From Ascidia mentula (lineage: Eukaryota > Chordata > Ascidiacea > Phlebobranchia > Ascidiidae): a stretch of DNA of 64,000 nt. A program made the translations under genes and the position numbers. Below, in pieces: positions 9,756-22,966 of this stretch. Under the pieces are notes generated by a model that was given only the letters and a program-made list of their open reading frames with translations, ran no database searches and had not been told where the DNA came from. Each line of letters opens with the position of its first letter. Position 1 is the first letter of the stretch. Where the stretch lies: NCBI GenBank assembly GCA_947561715.1, contig OX387205.1, forward strand, positions 9,119,001 to 9,183,000, given 5' to 3'.

Positions 9756-12708
9756 ATGTGCGCAAAGAATTCATCTATTCCTCAAGACTACTGTGGATAT
9801 AAAGATTATGACGAAACTCTTGGTGTATCAGCACCAGTAAGTTTGTGCGTTTAGGTTGAAAGGACAATATATATACATGAGTAAAACATGTAATTTAAAT
9901 TTTAAAGGTTATTTGAATACCAGGAAAGAATTGTAATCTTTTCACATTCTTCAAATACAAAATCTTATTTGTTTCGTTCCAGGCAATTGTTTTCGCCCTT
10001 GCCATAATGTTGATCTTTGCCATTATTTTTGGGAACGGAATTATTATCGGCGTAGTGGTGAAACACACTGTGCTGAGAACGGCACAGAATATATTCTTCT
10101 GTTCGCTGTCGGTGGCTGACTTTACGCTGGCGTTGACGGTCCTTCCATTCAGTATAATAAGAGAAATGCTTGGTCACTGGCCATTTGGTTCTTTTCTCTG
10201 CAAGGTAATATTTTCTGTTATAATCAAAGTTTATCTGGCAATGACCTGTGTTTACCGGAATTTTACAAGTTTCTTTGGCAACAAATTTTCACCCGACTAC
10301 TTTTGCAAATATCTAAAAAATTGTACTTATATTAAACAAATTATTTTCCTGGTCCAAAAGGAGTAAGGACAGATCCGTCGCTCACCGACTTACACAAGCT
10401 GATTCCTGTAGCCACTTTTGACATTTTCTCTATTTTAAAACAAAGTTATAATTATTGGCACGTGATGTTGCGTGATATTATTTCTCAATCACTGGCACCC
10501 GCACACGAGTGAGTATACGTAAAAGTTGTTGGTACACAAGCACCTCAAGAAAAATGCTTTAAATTTTCCTTTTCTTTGCACTTGCAATCGACTAATCTAT
10601 CACATTTTTATGATGATACCAGGTCTACCTTGCAATGGACATATTTCTATGTACGGCCAGTATTTGGAACTTGTGCTTGATCAGCATCAACCGGTATTTC
10701 GCCTTCACCATGGGAAAACGCTATCGGTAGACAATGATCCAATTTCAAATATTTGTAGCATTTTGTTTTCTATATGTTCTCGCTTACGTGCTAGAAATCC
10801 GTAACCCGACATTATATTACAGAACGGTATGCACAAATAAACGTATACTAATTATGGTGGCGGTCGGTTGGATTTGGTCAGGACTCGTTTGCCTCCCTGG
10901 ATTCGTGTTTTCGAAGTCGTTGGCATCCGAGGAGGTGAGAAAACCACCTAAACACCAATTAAATTCTGCTAATTTTTTACATACATGTTCTTAACAAAAC
11001 GACTCTTACGCGAGCTTTGCTTTTTCGACAATGTGAATAAATAGGTGGATCACTAAAATAAAACCGAAAAGTTGTTTTCTAAAAAGTTGTGGTGTTACGA
11101 AATTGATGGTGGTCCGATGTTTATTAAAACACTTTTGTTTGCTGGCTATTATTATTTAATTGGTATTTATAAACTTCCTACTTGTGACTGTTTTATTGCG
11201 AAAGGATTCAACGGTTTGTACACATTCCAATGAGACGTGGTATATTCTCTTCAGTGTTTCTGGATCTTTCTACATCCCACTGCTAATTATGCTGGTAGCT
11301 TACGGAAGAATTTCGTGTTTACTGAAAAAGATGACTCGCAACTCCGAGGTAAATTTTTAAAAGATTTTTTATTGTTTTTGAGCACAACATAACATGAAAC
11401 GATAATGTAACCATTTTAAGTTAAACTCTGCAAAATGAGCATTTCTCATGCTATGGAATGACTGTTAATTAGGACAGATTAATATGGCAAATGTGTAGTG
11501 AATAGTTTTTTCACTAATAACAAATTCGTGCAAATTCGTGCATTTTTACCACTGTTTTAGATCAGAGCAGTGACTCTGGAGAGACAAAGACAAATCCAGT
11601 TGATGACAGGGATTGTGTTGGGTGCTTTCATTGTTTGCTGGTTCCCCTTTTTTCAAGTTTACGTCATAACTTCGTTTTGCTCAGTTTGCTGCGTTCACCC
11701 AAAAATTCTGAAATTTCTCGAATGGTAAGTGTGTTCATTTTTCGAGCTTCCGTTGCGACTGGTTTCGTTAGAAAGATGACCAATAATTGTGACGTATTTT
11801 GCAACCATGCACTTAAACATATTTCTAAACAATTGACGTATGATGACAAGCAGTACTTTACCGTATTGAAAGGTTCAACTCCCTACTTATATCAAATAAA
11901 AGTTTGTTTTCTTTGACTCGCCTGTTGTCTCTATGGCTTACAGAGACTCAGTAACAGATTTAGTAGAAAATACTTTATAAATAATCCTGAGGTCCCCCTA
12001 CTCATATTCTGCTACACTTACCATGACGAGAAAATGGCCCTTACCGTTAGAAAAAGAGTAACACCCAGTATGTATTACCAAACTGCACGTACACCTATTT
12101 AATATTCCTGTTGGCAATTTATTATTTATTGTTTTGTTTCTTGATCAGGTTTGCATACTGCAACAGCGCCGTGAACCCATTTATCTACAGCTTGACTAAA
12201 AGTGACTTGCGCCATTATGTTAACTTGGCATTACGGAATAGAACGGCGGTGCTGCGCCATATGGACTTGAAGCATGACGGCAGAAGTTCTATTCAAGATG
12301 ACACAGATGAACTTTTGAGTAACTAATCTTTTTTGTCTGAAAATATAACAAAAATCACTTTTTTGCAAAAGATTAAATCCAGAACAAAAATTTGTCTGCA
12401 TTACTTTCAATAAAAGTAGTTTTCATGCTTATTATAAATTTATTCTGTGTGTCTTGTTTGAGTATACAAAAAACGTGATATTAGGTTCTTGAGTTCGCCA
12501 ATAGTTAAAAAAAAATCTTTATTCTCAACATTGTCAATTTTTCATTACGCGACTTCACGTAAGTGAAAAAAACATACATGGTCTCAAAATGTTTTTCTTC
12601 ATAGATTCAGATGAATTGCTTCAAATGCGTGGACCCAACATGATGGTGAAATTGCCGAAAAAAAAAGAAACGCAGTTAGGTGATAATGAAGGCAGTTCTA
12701 AAGCTTAA
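9756..12708 (+). CDS. Aminergic GPCR, alpha-2-adrenoceptor-like, receptor gene 2 (short tail)
   Basis: Eight exons: 9756-9836, 9983-10204, 10623-10726, 10823-10934, 11205-11348, 11561-11724, 12149-12318, 12605-12708; 1,101 nt, 366 residues. Core exon lengths equal those of gene 1 (81, 222, 104, 112, 144, 164). Asp3.32 (AMDIF), NRY, S5.42/S5.46, CWFPFF and NPFIY are kept. The tail lacks the counterparts of gene 1 exons 9-11: the LLQM segment of exon 8 runs straight into the final-exon segment (GDNEGSSKA). There a TAA stands where gene 1 has TCA, so the EQITRL end is still in the DNA but untranslated. If the exon 7 donor is skipped, translation ends at 12326. One ECL2 codon differs (HSNETW against HSKETW). 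Confidence 0.9.
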
Positions 12709-13855
12709 CCGGAACAAATCACAAGGCTTCGAGCAATTTTGATTCATACACTTCTTTGACATACTGCAAAATTTACCCAGACTGATATTTAGTTTTGCAC
12801 GATAATTATGATACAAGTGTATTACAGATAGTTGCTGGGGCGGTTGGCCTAAACTAGTCTCTGCGATTAATTTTTTAAAGTTAACTTTTGCGCATGAAGG
12901 AGTAGAGCAGTAGCATTGTGTTATGTGAAAATTGTGCAAATAGATCTGTAGATGTTTGTGTTGCCGCTTTTGTAATTTACATAAGTTTATTTATGCAACA
13001 CATCTCGTTGTTTACGTCATGCATTTATGTCAAGAGAAATATTACAAATATCACAATTTTATGAAACGATGTGTGTGGTTGTTGTTTAATCCCGGAAAAC
13101 AGGGTAACCGTTGGTGTGAAACCAAAAACAAAGGACGACTGCGTTGTTGCAAAATTTAGCATGGCGACCTGTTTTATAAAATGTAAAATGCTGGGCCGTA
13201 TACATTTTGGCACTGATCTTTGGATGAGAAATTCTTGCAGTCATCTTCAGCTCTCGTTGAAGCTTTAGCTACACCATTTACAGCATCTAGCCTCTGCAAC
13301 TACGATTTCCTTCAAAACATACCTGTCTAATGCCTTTGCTTTCACAACGATTAATTAAAACCGGATTGTGCGTTTGAGCAACATATTGTCTCTGCGCGTA
13401 TATTATATTACAGACGTTGCTATTTACAAATTAAATTAAATCAATTAAATTATATAGCACGAATACGTAATTTCTGTGGAATTTAAGCAGAATTTGGCAT
13501 GTTGTTGGACCTATTTTAAGGTGGTATCTATGCATGAGACAAAAGCACGCCATTGTAGTAGATTAACTAATCACGATTTTGCGAAGTCAAACAAAGGGAT
13601 AACTATACATGCGCAGATAAAAACAAGCTAATGTAATGAACGATTATCAATTTTGAGACATTTGATTCAAAACGATTTAACTCAATCCTTTTCTCAAGTC
13701 ATTGAATGCTTTTATTTCTGATCAATTTTTAAAATCTTGTCCCACTGAGATGTTCTGCAATGCTTTGTGAAAGCCTATTTGTTTTGGGATGTTGGTCACA
13801 TGCAGCGGGAAGCCAGGATAATTAAAATACCGCAAAAAAATGTACTTTCCTGTGA
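12709..13855. other. Intergenic; 3' flank of gene 2, no gene seen
   Basis: The first 350 bp match the 3' flank of gene 1. ORFs around 12,956-13,268 overlap on both strands, lack domains and fall partly in this duplicated non-coding flank, so I take them as chance. Confidence 0.55.
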
Positions 13856-15097
13856 TTTACAACACTTGGTTGTAATTGTTGCACGCGTTGCACACCTGAT
13901 CACGTGACACTACAAGCGGTGCCAATGTCATCTATTCCTCCTCTTTTTCTTTGCGTTTTCTTACGTGATAAATTGTTGCCACATAACCTTGAAGCAGTCT
14001 TACCGGATGGTAGACGCAACGTCAGTTTTAATAGAAATCTCGTAACCTTGTGCCAGAAGAGCAGTTCATTAAAAAGACTTGAACGCGACCTATATTTCGA
14101 TTCTTGATGAATATTACCAACAGGGTTCGGGACGGCGATGGGTTTCCCAATATCTGCTGTAGTGGCTAATGTTGTGATGGTGACTATTGAGGAGAAAGCA
14201 CTTTTGAGCATCCTTGGTGCTATTGGAAACGCTACGTGGAAGACACGTTTGCCATTCTTGATGCAGAAAATGTGCAAGCCTTCCGGGGCTACATTAACAG
14301 CATCGAGGATTCTGTCAAGTTTACGTCAGAAGTGGATAGCAGTAGCAAGATACCGTTCTTGGAAGTAGAGGTTTACCGGGACAAGGATGGAATAATCAAT
14401 ACCCGTCTATACCGGAAACCGACTCCCACGATTCGTTACCTTTCTTTTCTGTCGGCACACCCGATAGAAACATAAAAGAATGGCATATTGAGATCACTAA
14501 TGGATAGAGCTTATTTCGAAAGAACAAGATCAAGCAGAGGTTGGGGTTATCAAAGATGTGGTGCGAAAAAACAATATCCTTCTTGGATGTTATCAGGCGC
14601 GAAACCGGCAGTAATCCATAAGAGTGAAACGGCCACTAGCGGAACAGTGGTTATACCCTGGTCTCACCGAAATAATGCGAAGAATGTTGTCAGATTACGA
14701 CATAAAAGTCTACACCAAGACACATAGAACGCTTTGTAGTCTAATATCACGATCTATTGCTACTGAGGCTTCCGAGCCTAAGGTAGTGGTATATTTAATA
14801 CCTTCCAAAGAGTGCGATGCATTATACATTGGCGAAACCAGGAGGGCGTTTAAGACGCAACTAAAAGAACATCGCCGCGACTTTGCATCGAGCGATGCCA
14901 GCAAGACGGCGTTGGCCAAAAACAGCGGATGTTTCAATGACAATGAACAGTGTAAGTATTTTCCGGCAGTTTACAACAGTTTGTTGCAATTGTTTCGCCT
15001 CCCGCAGTGTGCTTGTTTCGCCTTTGTCACGTGATTTGATAAGCGGTGTCAACGTGCCTATTTTTCCTTTATTTGCGCTTTTGCAAATGGTTTTAAA
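13856..15097 (+). mobile_element. Decayed Penelope-like retroelement (RT + GIY-YIG)
   Basis: Reverse transcriptase pieces are visible in two frames: GTAMGFPISAVVANVVM near 14,125-14,180 (compare the PLE motif AMGSPLSPVVAN), then YVEDTFAIL at about 14,233-14,259, IPFLEVEVYRDKDG and NTRLYRKPTPT at 14,355-14,430. A third frame (14,624-15,034) gives YDIKVYTKTHRTL and then VVYLIPSKECDALYIGET, a GIY-YIG endonuclease start, with LKEHRRDF after it. At least two frameshifts and one stop (14,473) break it. The catalytic YVDD is YVED and a zinc-ligand-type Cys of IPC is Ser, so it is dead. Direct repeats of about 110-130 nt flank it (13,856-13,965 and 14,966-15,097), like PLE pseudo-LTRs. Confidence 0.87.
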
Positions 15098-17188
15098 AAA
15101 TGAAAAAATCAATTAACCCTTCTTCGCAAAATTTAGACCATAATGAATTGATTTGATTTTGTACATGTGAAATTCTTTAATTAATAGACTACTTATCTTA
15201 ATAAAACATCACACGCAATTCCAGATATTAACGATGAGTAATCTTATCGGTTAAAAGCCCTTTGAACAAACGAAAACTGCAGACAAATTGTGCTTGCTTC
15301 GATCCATCAAGATAGATCGATTATTCCCAAGGAGGCGCCTGAATGCTATTATGTACATTCATTTTTGTTGCTTGTTTGCAGGCCAGGTAATTCACAATTT
15401 AGGACAGGAAAAGTCACGAGCAAAGTGTAAAAGAATTGTGTTCGATTTTGCATGAGCAATATATGAGGCTGTGTAAAATTTAAAATACAACCGTATTTGT
15501 ATGAGTTATTAAATTCCCATTGGTCCTCCCAGATAATAAACGTCGTGATTAATAACTTTGACAAAAGAAATTGCAATAAGAAAGGCCATAATATCTTTAA
15601 AGCGGTTTTAATGATTAATGCTCGTTAAAGCATGCAATAAGTGTATTTGCCATTTTACCTTATTTTTTGATAAACAAATCTTACATTCGTTGAGTTTTGA
15701 TGTCGCAATTGCAATCATTAGTGCCTAAAACCCCTTTTCCTTGAAGCAAAGCCTCAAAGCAAACAAATTTGTGCTGACAACGCCCCTCGATCAGCATCGT
15801 ATTCTTATGACCGTATCGGTTGCCCTTGAAGGGGTAGAGGGGCCAAAGCAAAATAAAATGTACTTCACTATTCAGTATTATTTTTGTCTATACGCTAAAT
15901 GATGAACTCTTCAAAAACTTTCAAACTTTTTAAAGCTGAAATTTCAAGCAACCGGAATGAAAGGACGCATACGGCAATATACAGCCGATTTATTAAACGT
16001 AAACTAAACAATGATAACGATTGTGGCGAATTCAGGCGGTCCCTGGTACAGAAATCTCGAAAATTCATTTTCCCGCTAAATGAACACTCAAGTTCCAAAT
16101 TTCGGAGTAAGGTTACTTATTCTTAAATGGGTTTTCTAGCACTTCTATTTAAATGCACACAGCAAAAATTGCTTTTCTACACACATGATCTGTGCAAACG
16201 AGTAATGTATTCTTTGCTTTAAACGTTGATGGTCCTTAGATCATAAACATTTAAATCACAATTAAAAACTGCACATACTGCTGCAGCAAAATTCGAGAAT
16301 TTTTTTTTGATAAACCTAAGCTGTCCAACAGGAATCTGTTGCTGACAATGCTGAGCGTTTTTCATTTGTCACCTGCTGCCCGCCGACAGTTTCAAGTGCA
16401 GTTGTCCACTCGCCGCCGTAGCGTCGAGAGGTCAATTTGAAGATAAGAGGAAAGAATGAAGTGAAGCGAATAAATGCGCAAATTGTTACATAAAATTAAT
16501 GTTAGTTTGTTGTTGATTCGATACTGTTGTGAGCAACCCAGAATTTACAAAAATCAGTTTGATTTTATGAGCACAAGAGCATCAATAATCGTTGAAAGCT
16601 GCAGACGGGTGTACACACTGTTTCGACCCGTACGTTTCGGTTAACGTCGATCCGGTGAGAAACCAACTATGTTGTTTGTTACCCAATTGGACACCTAATG
16701 CATCGACGTTGACCGAATGGTACTACAAAGTAAAAATATGTGTGCCTTCTTTATGTTAAAGCTAGCCCAGTGCCACTGTCAACAGCCACACTGAGGCTCA
16801 AAAAGACCAGGTCGTTCTGTGGATGTAATAGAAATATTGATAAGGTTTGAAACACTTTTGAATATGATTGTTTGTATTTCTATGAGGGCAACATATCATT
16901 ATAATAGAGGTGCAGATAGCGCAGTACAGTTTTTCGGCCTCTCAGGCCTCATCAGGCTTCCCAAGATTATGATGGCCGATGGCCAAATTTTTGTTGCACA
17001 ATATGTGGTATGTGGGTAATAAATTGTTGGATAATAAATCTTGTGCTTTGGATAAACAGCATTCTAGCTTTGGCTTTTTTATTTAAATCTTGTGCTGACA
17101 TATCTTTATTATTTGTAGAAAAAATATTATAAACCATACAATTCAAATTCTTCCAAACTTATCCAGACAACAGCATAATATAGGAAAT
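15098..17188. other. Upstream region of receptor gene 3, start of the 9-kb duplication
   Basis: From about 15,530 on, the sequence recurs at about 24,243 onwards. A block at 16,320-16,440 (CACCTGCTGCCCGCCGACAG, with an E-box) and CGAATAAATGCG at 16,467-16,478 recur upstream of gene 4. A GCTGCAGACGGGTGTACAC repeat lies at about 16,598. No domain-bearing ORF. Confidence 0.6.
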
Positions 17189-20100
17189 ATGTGCACTAAC
17201 AATTCTTCCATTACACAAGATTACTGTGGATATAAAGATTATGACGAAACACTCAGTGTAATAACTTCAGTAAGTTTGTGTGTTCAGGTTACAAGGACGG
17301 ATAAATTTCAATATGTGCGTTTTCTTACCCATAATATTGTTATTGAATTACTTTTGTCTTAAATATGTTTCCTTTGTTTGTGGAAACATGTTCGATAGCG
17401 GGAAAACAACAAAAAAATTACCACAATGCATTGCAAAGAATTTTTGTTGCTGAACGTCAGTGCGCAAAATATGTACCAATGCGTAGGGCAGCATCAAATA
17501 TTATATATTATATTGAGATACAAGCAAATTAATTTAAAAATAAAAAAAATGAACAATATTTTTTAAAAACAATTATTTATAATAAGGCTTTTCTACCTAA
17601 TGAATAGATTGCAATAAAAAAACCTTTAGCACAGACATGAACTTAGTTTCATTTCAGGCAACCGTTTGCACCCTTGCCATATTGTTGATCTTTGTCATTC
17701 TTGTGGGCAACGGAATCATTATCGGCGTAGTGGTGAAATACCCCAAGTTAAGAACGGCACAGAATATATTCTTCTGTTCATTATCTGTGTCTGACTTTAC
17801 GCTGGCGTTGACGGTTCTTCCATTCAGCGTAATGCGAGAAATGCTCGGTTATTGGCCATTGGGTGCTGCTCTTTGTAAGGTAATATTTTTTAATCAAGTT
17901 TTTTTGATTTGAAATTCGTCAGCAAACTTTAGTGATGTTTGCAAAGCAACACGTTTTCAGTGGCAATTTTTTTATTTCTATGTAAGGCCTGACAATGGTG
18001 CTTTACTTTTAAACAAAATTACAGATGTTTAGTTTCTTTATGTAAACATAAAATTATAATAATATTTACATCCAGAATTTCTTTATGTACTATTTAGCCT
18101 ACATCCTGGTCATGGTTATTACTTTCGCCCGTATATTTCACCCGTTTGAATAAGCACGACTAGAATTTTTCGTAAAAAAGCACCGAGCGATTTCGCGAAT
18201 CTTTCCAAATGTTTCATTTAATTTTGAATGTCTGATTCTCAACGCTTTTGTTTCACACATTTATAATCAATTTAATTAAAAAACAAAATGAAATTCTGCA
18301 TTATGTCGTATCAGAATTTTATTTTTCAGTCAGCTAAGAAATAGAAAATATTTATTAACATTCTGTTCGAATCAGGTCTACCTTGCAACGGATATATTTC
18401 TGTGTACGGCCAGTATTTGGAACTTGTGCTTGATCAGCCTTAACCGGTACTTCGCCTTCACAATGGGAAGACGCTACAGGTAAACCATTTCTAAATTGCC
18501 GCATAATAAAATAAGAGTGTTCTGACATTAGACTCGACGTAGAAATACTTTTATGTTGCATGTTTTTTGAAACGTGAAATTGTGCGCCATGGCAAATTGG
18601 AAACCGTGCATTTCTTATTGCAGAACGATGTGCACACATAAACGTATACTAAGGATCGTAGTGGCCGGTTGGATTTGGTCTGGGTTTGTTTGTGTCCCTG
18701 GATTCGTGTTTTCAAATTCCTTAGCAGTAGAAAAGGTAAGCGAATTACATCAGACAACTTATTCCGATGGTCAGATAACAAAATAACTTTATGCGGCGTG
18801 AGAATACGTGTCCTATCTTTAAAACAACCTTATGTGATAAAAAACATTCCACTTATTGATTGATCTTTATATAAATTAAAATAAAAGTTTCTTTGTTATA
18901 AATTTACATTTTATTTTTTTTATCTGAATAACTAGATCTCGACATTTTAATTTCAAAACTAATTAAATTGTTAAAGTTAAATTTATTGCTGATTGTTTTA
19001 TTACGGAAGGATCCAAAGGTGTGCACGCACTCCAAGGAGACGTGGTATATTCTCTTCAGTGTCTCTGGATCTTTCTACATACCGTTAGTAATCATGATGG
19101 TAGCTTATTGGAGAATTTCGAGACTTTTAAAACAGATGGTCGACAACCCAATGGTACTTAAACTAATTGTATGATTGAAGTGTAACATTTGTTATTCTCA
19201 ATAAAGTCTTTGATGTTTATTCCGAATCAAGGAAAATCTTGAAGCACGCAATGAATAAACCATTACGTTTCATTAAAACATATTTTATGTAAAAATGTGT
19301 TAACATGGAATGGCATTCGTTATTTTTAGATTGGAGCAGTTATTCTGAGGAGACAAAGACGAATCCAGTTGATGACAGGAATTGTGTTGGGCGCTTTCAT
19401 TGTTTGCTGGTTTCCCTTTTTCCAAACTTACGTCATAACTTCGTTATGTTCAGTTTGCTGCGTTCACCCAAAACTATTTAAATTTCTGGAATGGTGAGAC
19501 ATTTCTGTAGCCGAACAGTATCTTAAAATCTGGGTAAATTATTCCCTATTTTACACGACTTTCCACACTATAATAACATAAATTCATAAATGTCAACAAA
19601 AATACCACCGTATCTAAGTTTGGTGTTTGATGAAAATTGCACAGATAATCGGTTTTAATGTTTTTCTTGTCGTTCAGGTTTGCCTACTGCAACAGCGCTG
19701 TGAACCCATTTATTTACAGCATGGCCAAGAATGATTTGCGGCAGTATGTGAAGTTGATATTTCGCGATAGAACAGATGGACAGACAAATTTGGAGTCTAA
19801 CATCGGCATAAAACTGGCCGCGGCCCTGAGGGATGAAGACGAACATTTAAGTTAGTAACTTTTGCGAATTTCTTTCAAAAAGGAAAAATGAGTACTGAGT
19901 TATTAATTGTTGAACCTGTCGGGTATATTTCCAATGCCAGTAGCGTTCTTTTGACAAAAAATCGGACAACGTGAATTTACATATTGGTCGTAAAAAATCA
20001 CACGCGTCGTATATATTTTTGCTGCAGCAACATAATTTTTTTCTTATTTGTGCAGTAAATTTGCTAGTGTTTGATTCGTATAATCCAATTCGTATAAGCG

Positions 20101-21193
20101 TTTTTAATGAATACTGTTTAATATATCCATCTTGATTAAAAACAATTTTGGTTTTTCCCGATTAGATTTAGAAGAATTACTTCAAATGCATAGTTTGAGT
20201 AGAACCAAGAGGTTTGTAAAGTTCCCTCCAAAAAGCTGCAGCAAGGCAAATTCTTCAGGACTTCAAAAAATCTGCTCGAAGCGCGTAAGAAACTGGTTCA
20301 AATTTAGTATGACAACTTGTAACTAGCCCTCTGCATGCAACATTAACTGTCTTCTACATGTGATGTATTTTGTGTTAATTTATTATAAAAAATGGTGACA
20401 ACTGAGTAACATTATATAGTTCTGTTAAAAAAATATATTTGCCAAGTTTAGGAATTGCACTGCAATAATTACGTTTGATCGTTGATTATGTTCTCACATT
20501 AGTCTATCTTAACATTACAAACAGGTTTAATATTAATATTACACACCAATTTGTCGTCACTTCACTTTTTTTTGAAATTGTTCAACTGGACCGCATGCGG
20601 CCCGCGGGTTGGCCATTACTGATCTAAATAATAATTTTTTGTGGAATCATATGCACAAGTGCAACAAGTATTTTCTTTAATTGCATTGCAGACAAGAGTT
20701 TTGCAAAACAGTGGTGATACTGACAAGATGCAAAATTACTATAACGAGAGCAACAGAATTGATGTTTCATCAGAAAACCAAGGTAGCCTACATACAGAAT
20801 CACCCAATGCCTATAGGTTTTTCAGAATTATCCAAAATTATCGGAAACTTTGAGAATCAATAAAAATAGACATCATTAAAATTTTTAGAAACAGAAGTAA
20901 GTTATTATTGAGACATTGTAGTTATTGTAAGTTAACCGCATGTATGCCAAAACAAAAATATACAAATTCATTTGCAACATATCGACTTTTTGTTTTTTCT
21001 TGCAGTGGTTAAGCTGTCTTTGGTTAAAGAGGAAAAAGGAACAATGAACATATCACCTTTATTACAAAACAAGCACCAGGTTTTTCTTCTTGTTTAATCC
21101 ATAATTTCATGTTTCTTTAATAAAAATATCTTGAAGGTGGTCAATCCGGTGATTGCTTTTGCCGAAAATATATTTTCCGAAAATTATGTATGA
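17189..21193 (+). CDS. Aminergic GPCR, alpha-2-adrenoceptor-like, receptor gene 3 (truncated tail)
   Basis: Exons 17189-17269, 17658-17879, 18376-18479, 18624-18735, 19010-19153, 19330-19493, 19678-19850, 20166-20284, 20692-20782, 21006-21079, 21137-21193; 1,341 nt, 446 residues. The receptor core is intact: D2.50, Asp3.32 (ATDIF), NRY, S5.42/S5.46, CWFPFF, NPFIY. Exon sizes match genes 1 and 4. In exon 11 a TGA at 21191-21193 replaces the AAT-GGA reading of gene 4, and one nucleotide is missing before the old exon 11 donor (21,229). The former last exon, 21492-21616, can still be read but ends ASL instead of TSL. A simpler end is possible if the exon 10 donor (CAG|gttttt) is not used. I infer a working receptor with a decaying tail. 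Confidence 0.9.
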
Positions 21194-21616
21194 GGAGAAA
21201 GTCACATGAGGCGCCTGACACTGGACTCGGTAATTCATATAACCTACAACATACGGCTATTAATGTTAGTTGTTTAGGTATGAACAACTCATAAGAAACA
21301 ATTCAAGAATGTGGTATATCAATAATTTTGAAAAGTGACAGACGACTTACAAATGCAAGTGTCAAAAATTTATTGCAAAGAGACTTTCTTAAATTTTTTG
21401 AAAAATTAACCTCTGTGCAATCTCGTGTATTTTTACAAACGAATGCAACATCATTGCCCTTTGTTTACATAGTACGTACTAATTTTTCAAGATCACATTT
21501 TGGCAAGTGCACATGAATCCGTCAGTCGTGAAACATCCAACTGCAAAGCGAAACAGTTTGTAGATATCGAGGTCAGCTGTTATCCTCATTCAAGACAAGG
21601 AATGGCAAGTCTATGA
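21194..21616 (+). pseudogene. Remnant of receptor gene 3 tail exons
   Basis: The rest of exon 11 (to 21229) and the old exon 12 (21492-21616) align with gene 4 exons but lie behind the TGA. The 1-nt loss before the exon 11 donor would also break phase into exon 12. Confidence 0.7.
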
Positions 21617-22966
21617 GCGTACAAACTCTGCACTTGACAAACGCTATCATTGGCCTTTTAATACTGGGCAATTACAATGAGATCTTGTACTGTTCTGAAC
21701 ATTTGTCACAGGACGGATCAAGTAATTTCTTTCTGTCACCAATTACGTGTGTTATGAGCGTATTGAAATTTGCAAGTGCTGATGTACATAATTTCTACAC
21801 AAAAAATAAAAGGACTTAATAAAATTACTCATTTCATTTATATGCACTTATTACACAACATCAAGTGAACAAAACAGGATATACGATTCAAGTGAATTTT
21901 TGTACACCTACGTGTGTATGTAAAAATCTCATCTCAAGGAAGTATTGCATAGGCCCGGTGTTCCACAAAAAACAAACCATTTTATTGTAAACGAAAATTT
22001 CTATCAGTTTTGAAAGCATGGAAATTGAATAGGAGTGTAGTATAGTACGATATGCTTGTCAAAAAACGGTAGAGAAACTTTCAACGTTAATAATAAATCA
22101 TAAATGTATTAACATGCAAGCTAATACTATGTGGGGATGTTCGTTGCCGCTCTTCAGAGTATGCATGTGAGGTTCGAAGATTTATATACCGGTGTCTGAT
22201 CTATCCAAATTTGTATGCCTTGCTTTCGATTTGTTCTTAATAGTTACATTCATAGGCCGGTTCCTTTGCCTGTTGCTGATTCGGTCATGCGTTAAAACGG
22301 GGACATTCAAAATAAGACATTATACGTCTGTCTTTAAATCTGAATCATAATTGAGTTGTAGAGAGTAATGCACAATGTATCGGCAAGGTCTCATCCGTGC
22401 GGCTGGTAACTGTAGTAGTGAACTGACTTCTAAACTAACAGACACCGGAAATCATAGATTAAATAAGAAAAAAACGCTTGCTTATTTGCAATGACGGTCA
22501 AGTGCTCAATAATTAATTCTCCATGCGCCTTTATATGTTCAAAACACTTGAAAACACGTGGACGGTCCTTTCATTCAGTATAATGCGAGTCGGGTGTGTG
22601 TCTTAGTCAGATTTCTGGTGTAATTCTGAGTACATAAACTATTGAACTAGAATACCAATGATTCAGCAATGATTCACACATAAATTGGGTTATGAATGTA
22701 TTCGTTCACAACAAATCAAATATAAACAAAACAATGCAAAGATCAGGCACCTAGCAATTCCGGAACATGACATACATACATGTCTTGAACAGTCGTTTTC
22801 GAACGAAAATTATTTGCAATTTTGAACTTAATTGCACAGAGAGACAAACTAAATAAAATTAACATCTCTTGGTTTTACAACTTACAAGGTTGTTATTTAA
22901 TCATGTTTTACAAATCTAGCAATGCCAAACATTTCAGTAAATTAAATTGAAATTACAATAGATAAA
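21617..22966. other. Intergenic between receptor gene 3 and the ACOX fragment
   Basis: Copy of about 30,440-32,155 in unit 2 with indels. A short repeat fragment (AAGGTCTCATC, CGGCTGG) of the TGTTTCGACC family lies at 22,386. No coding signal. Confidence 0.55.

Larger units (their letters stand above)
9170..13070 (+). repeat. Duplication unit containing receptor gene 2
   Basis: Collinear with about 2,000-7,290, but shortened: the tail exons 9-11 and their introns are absent, while the 3' flank (the sequence around GGAACAAATCACAAGGCTT and the following 300 bp) is again recognisable. Confidence 0.65.
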
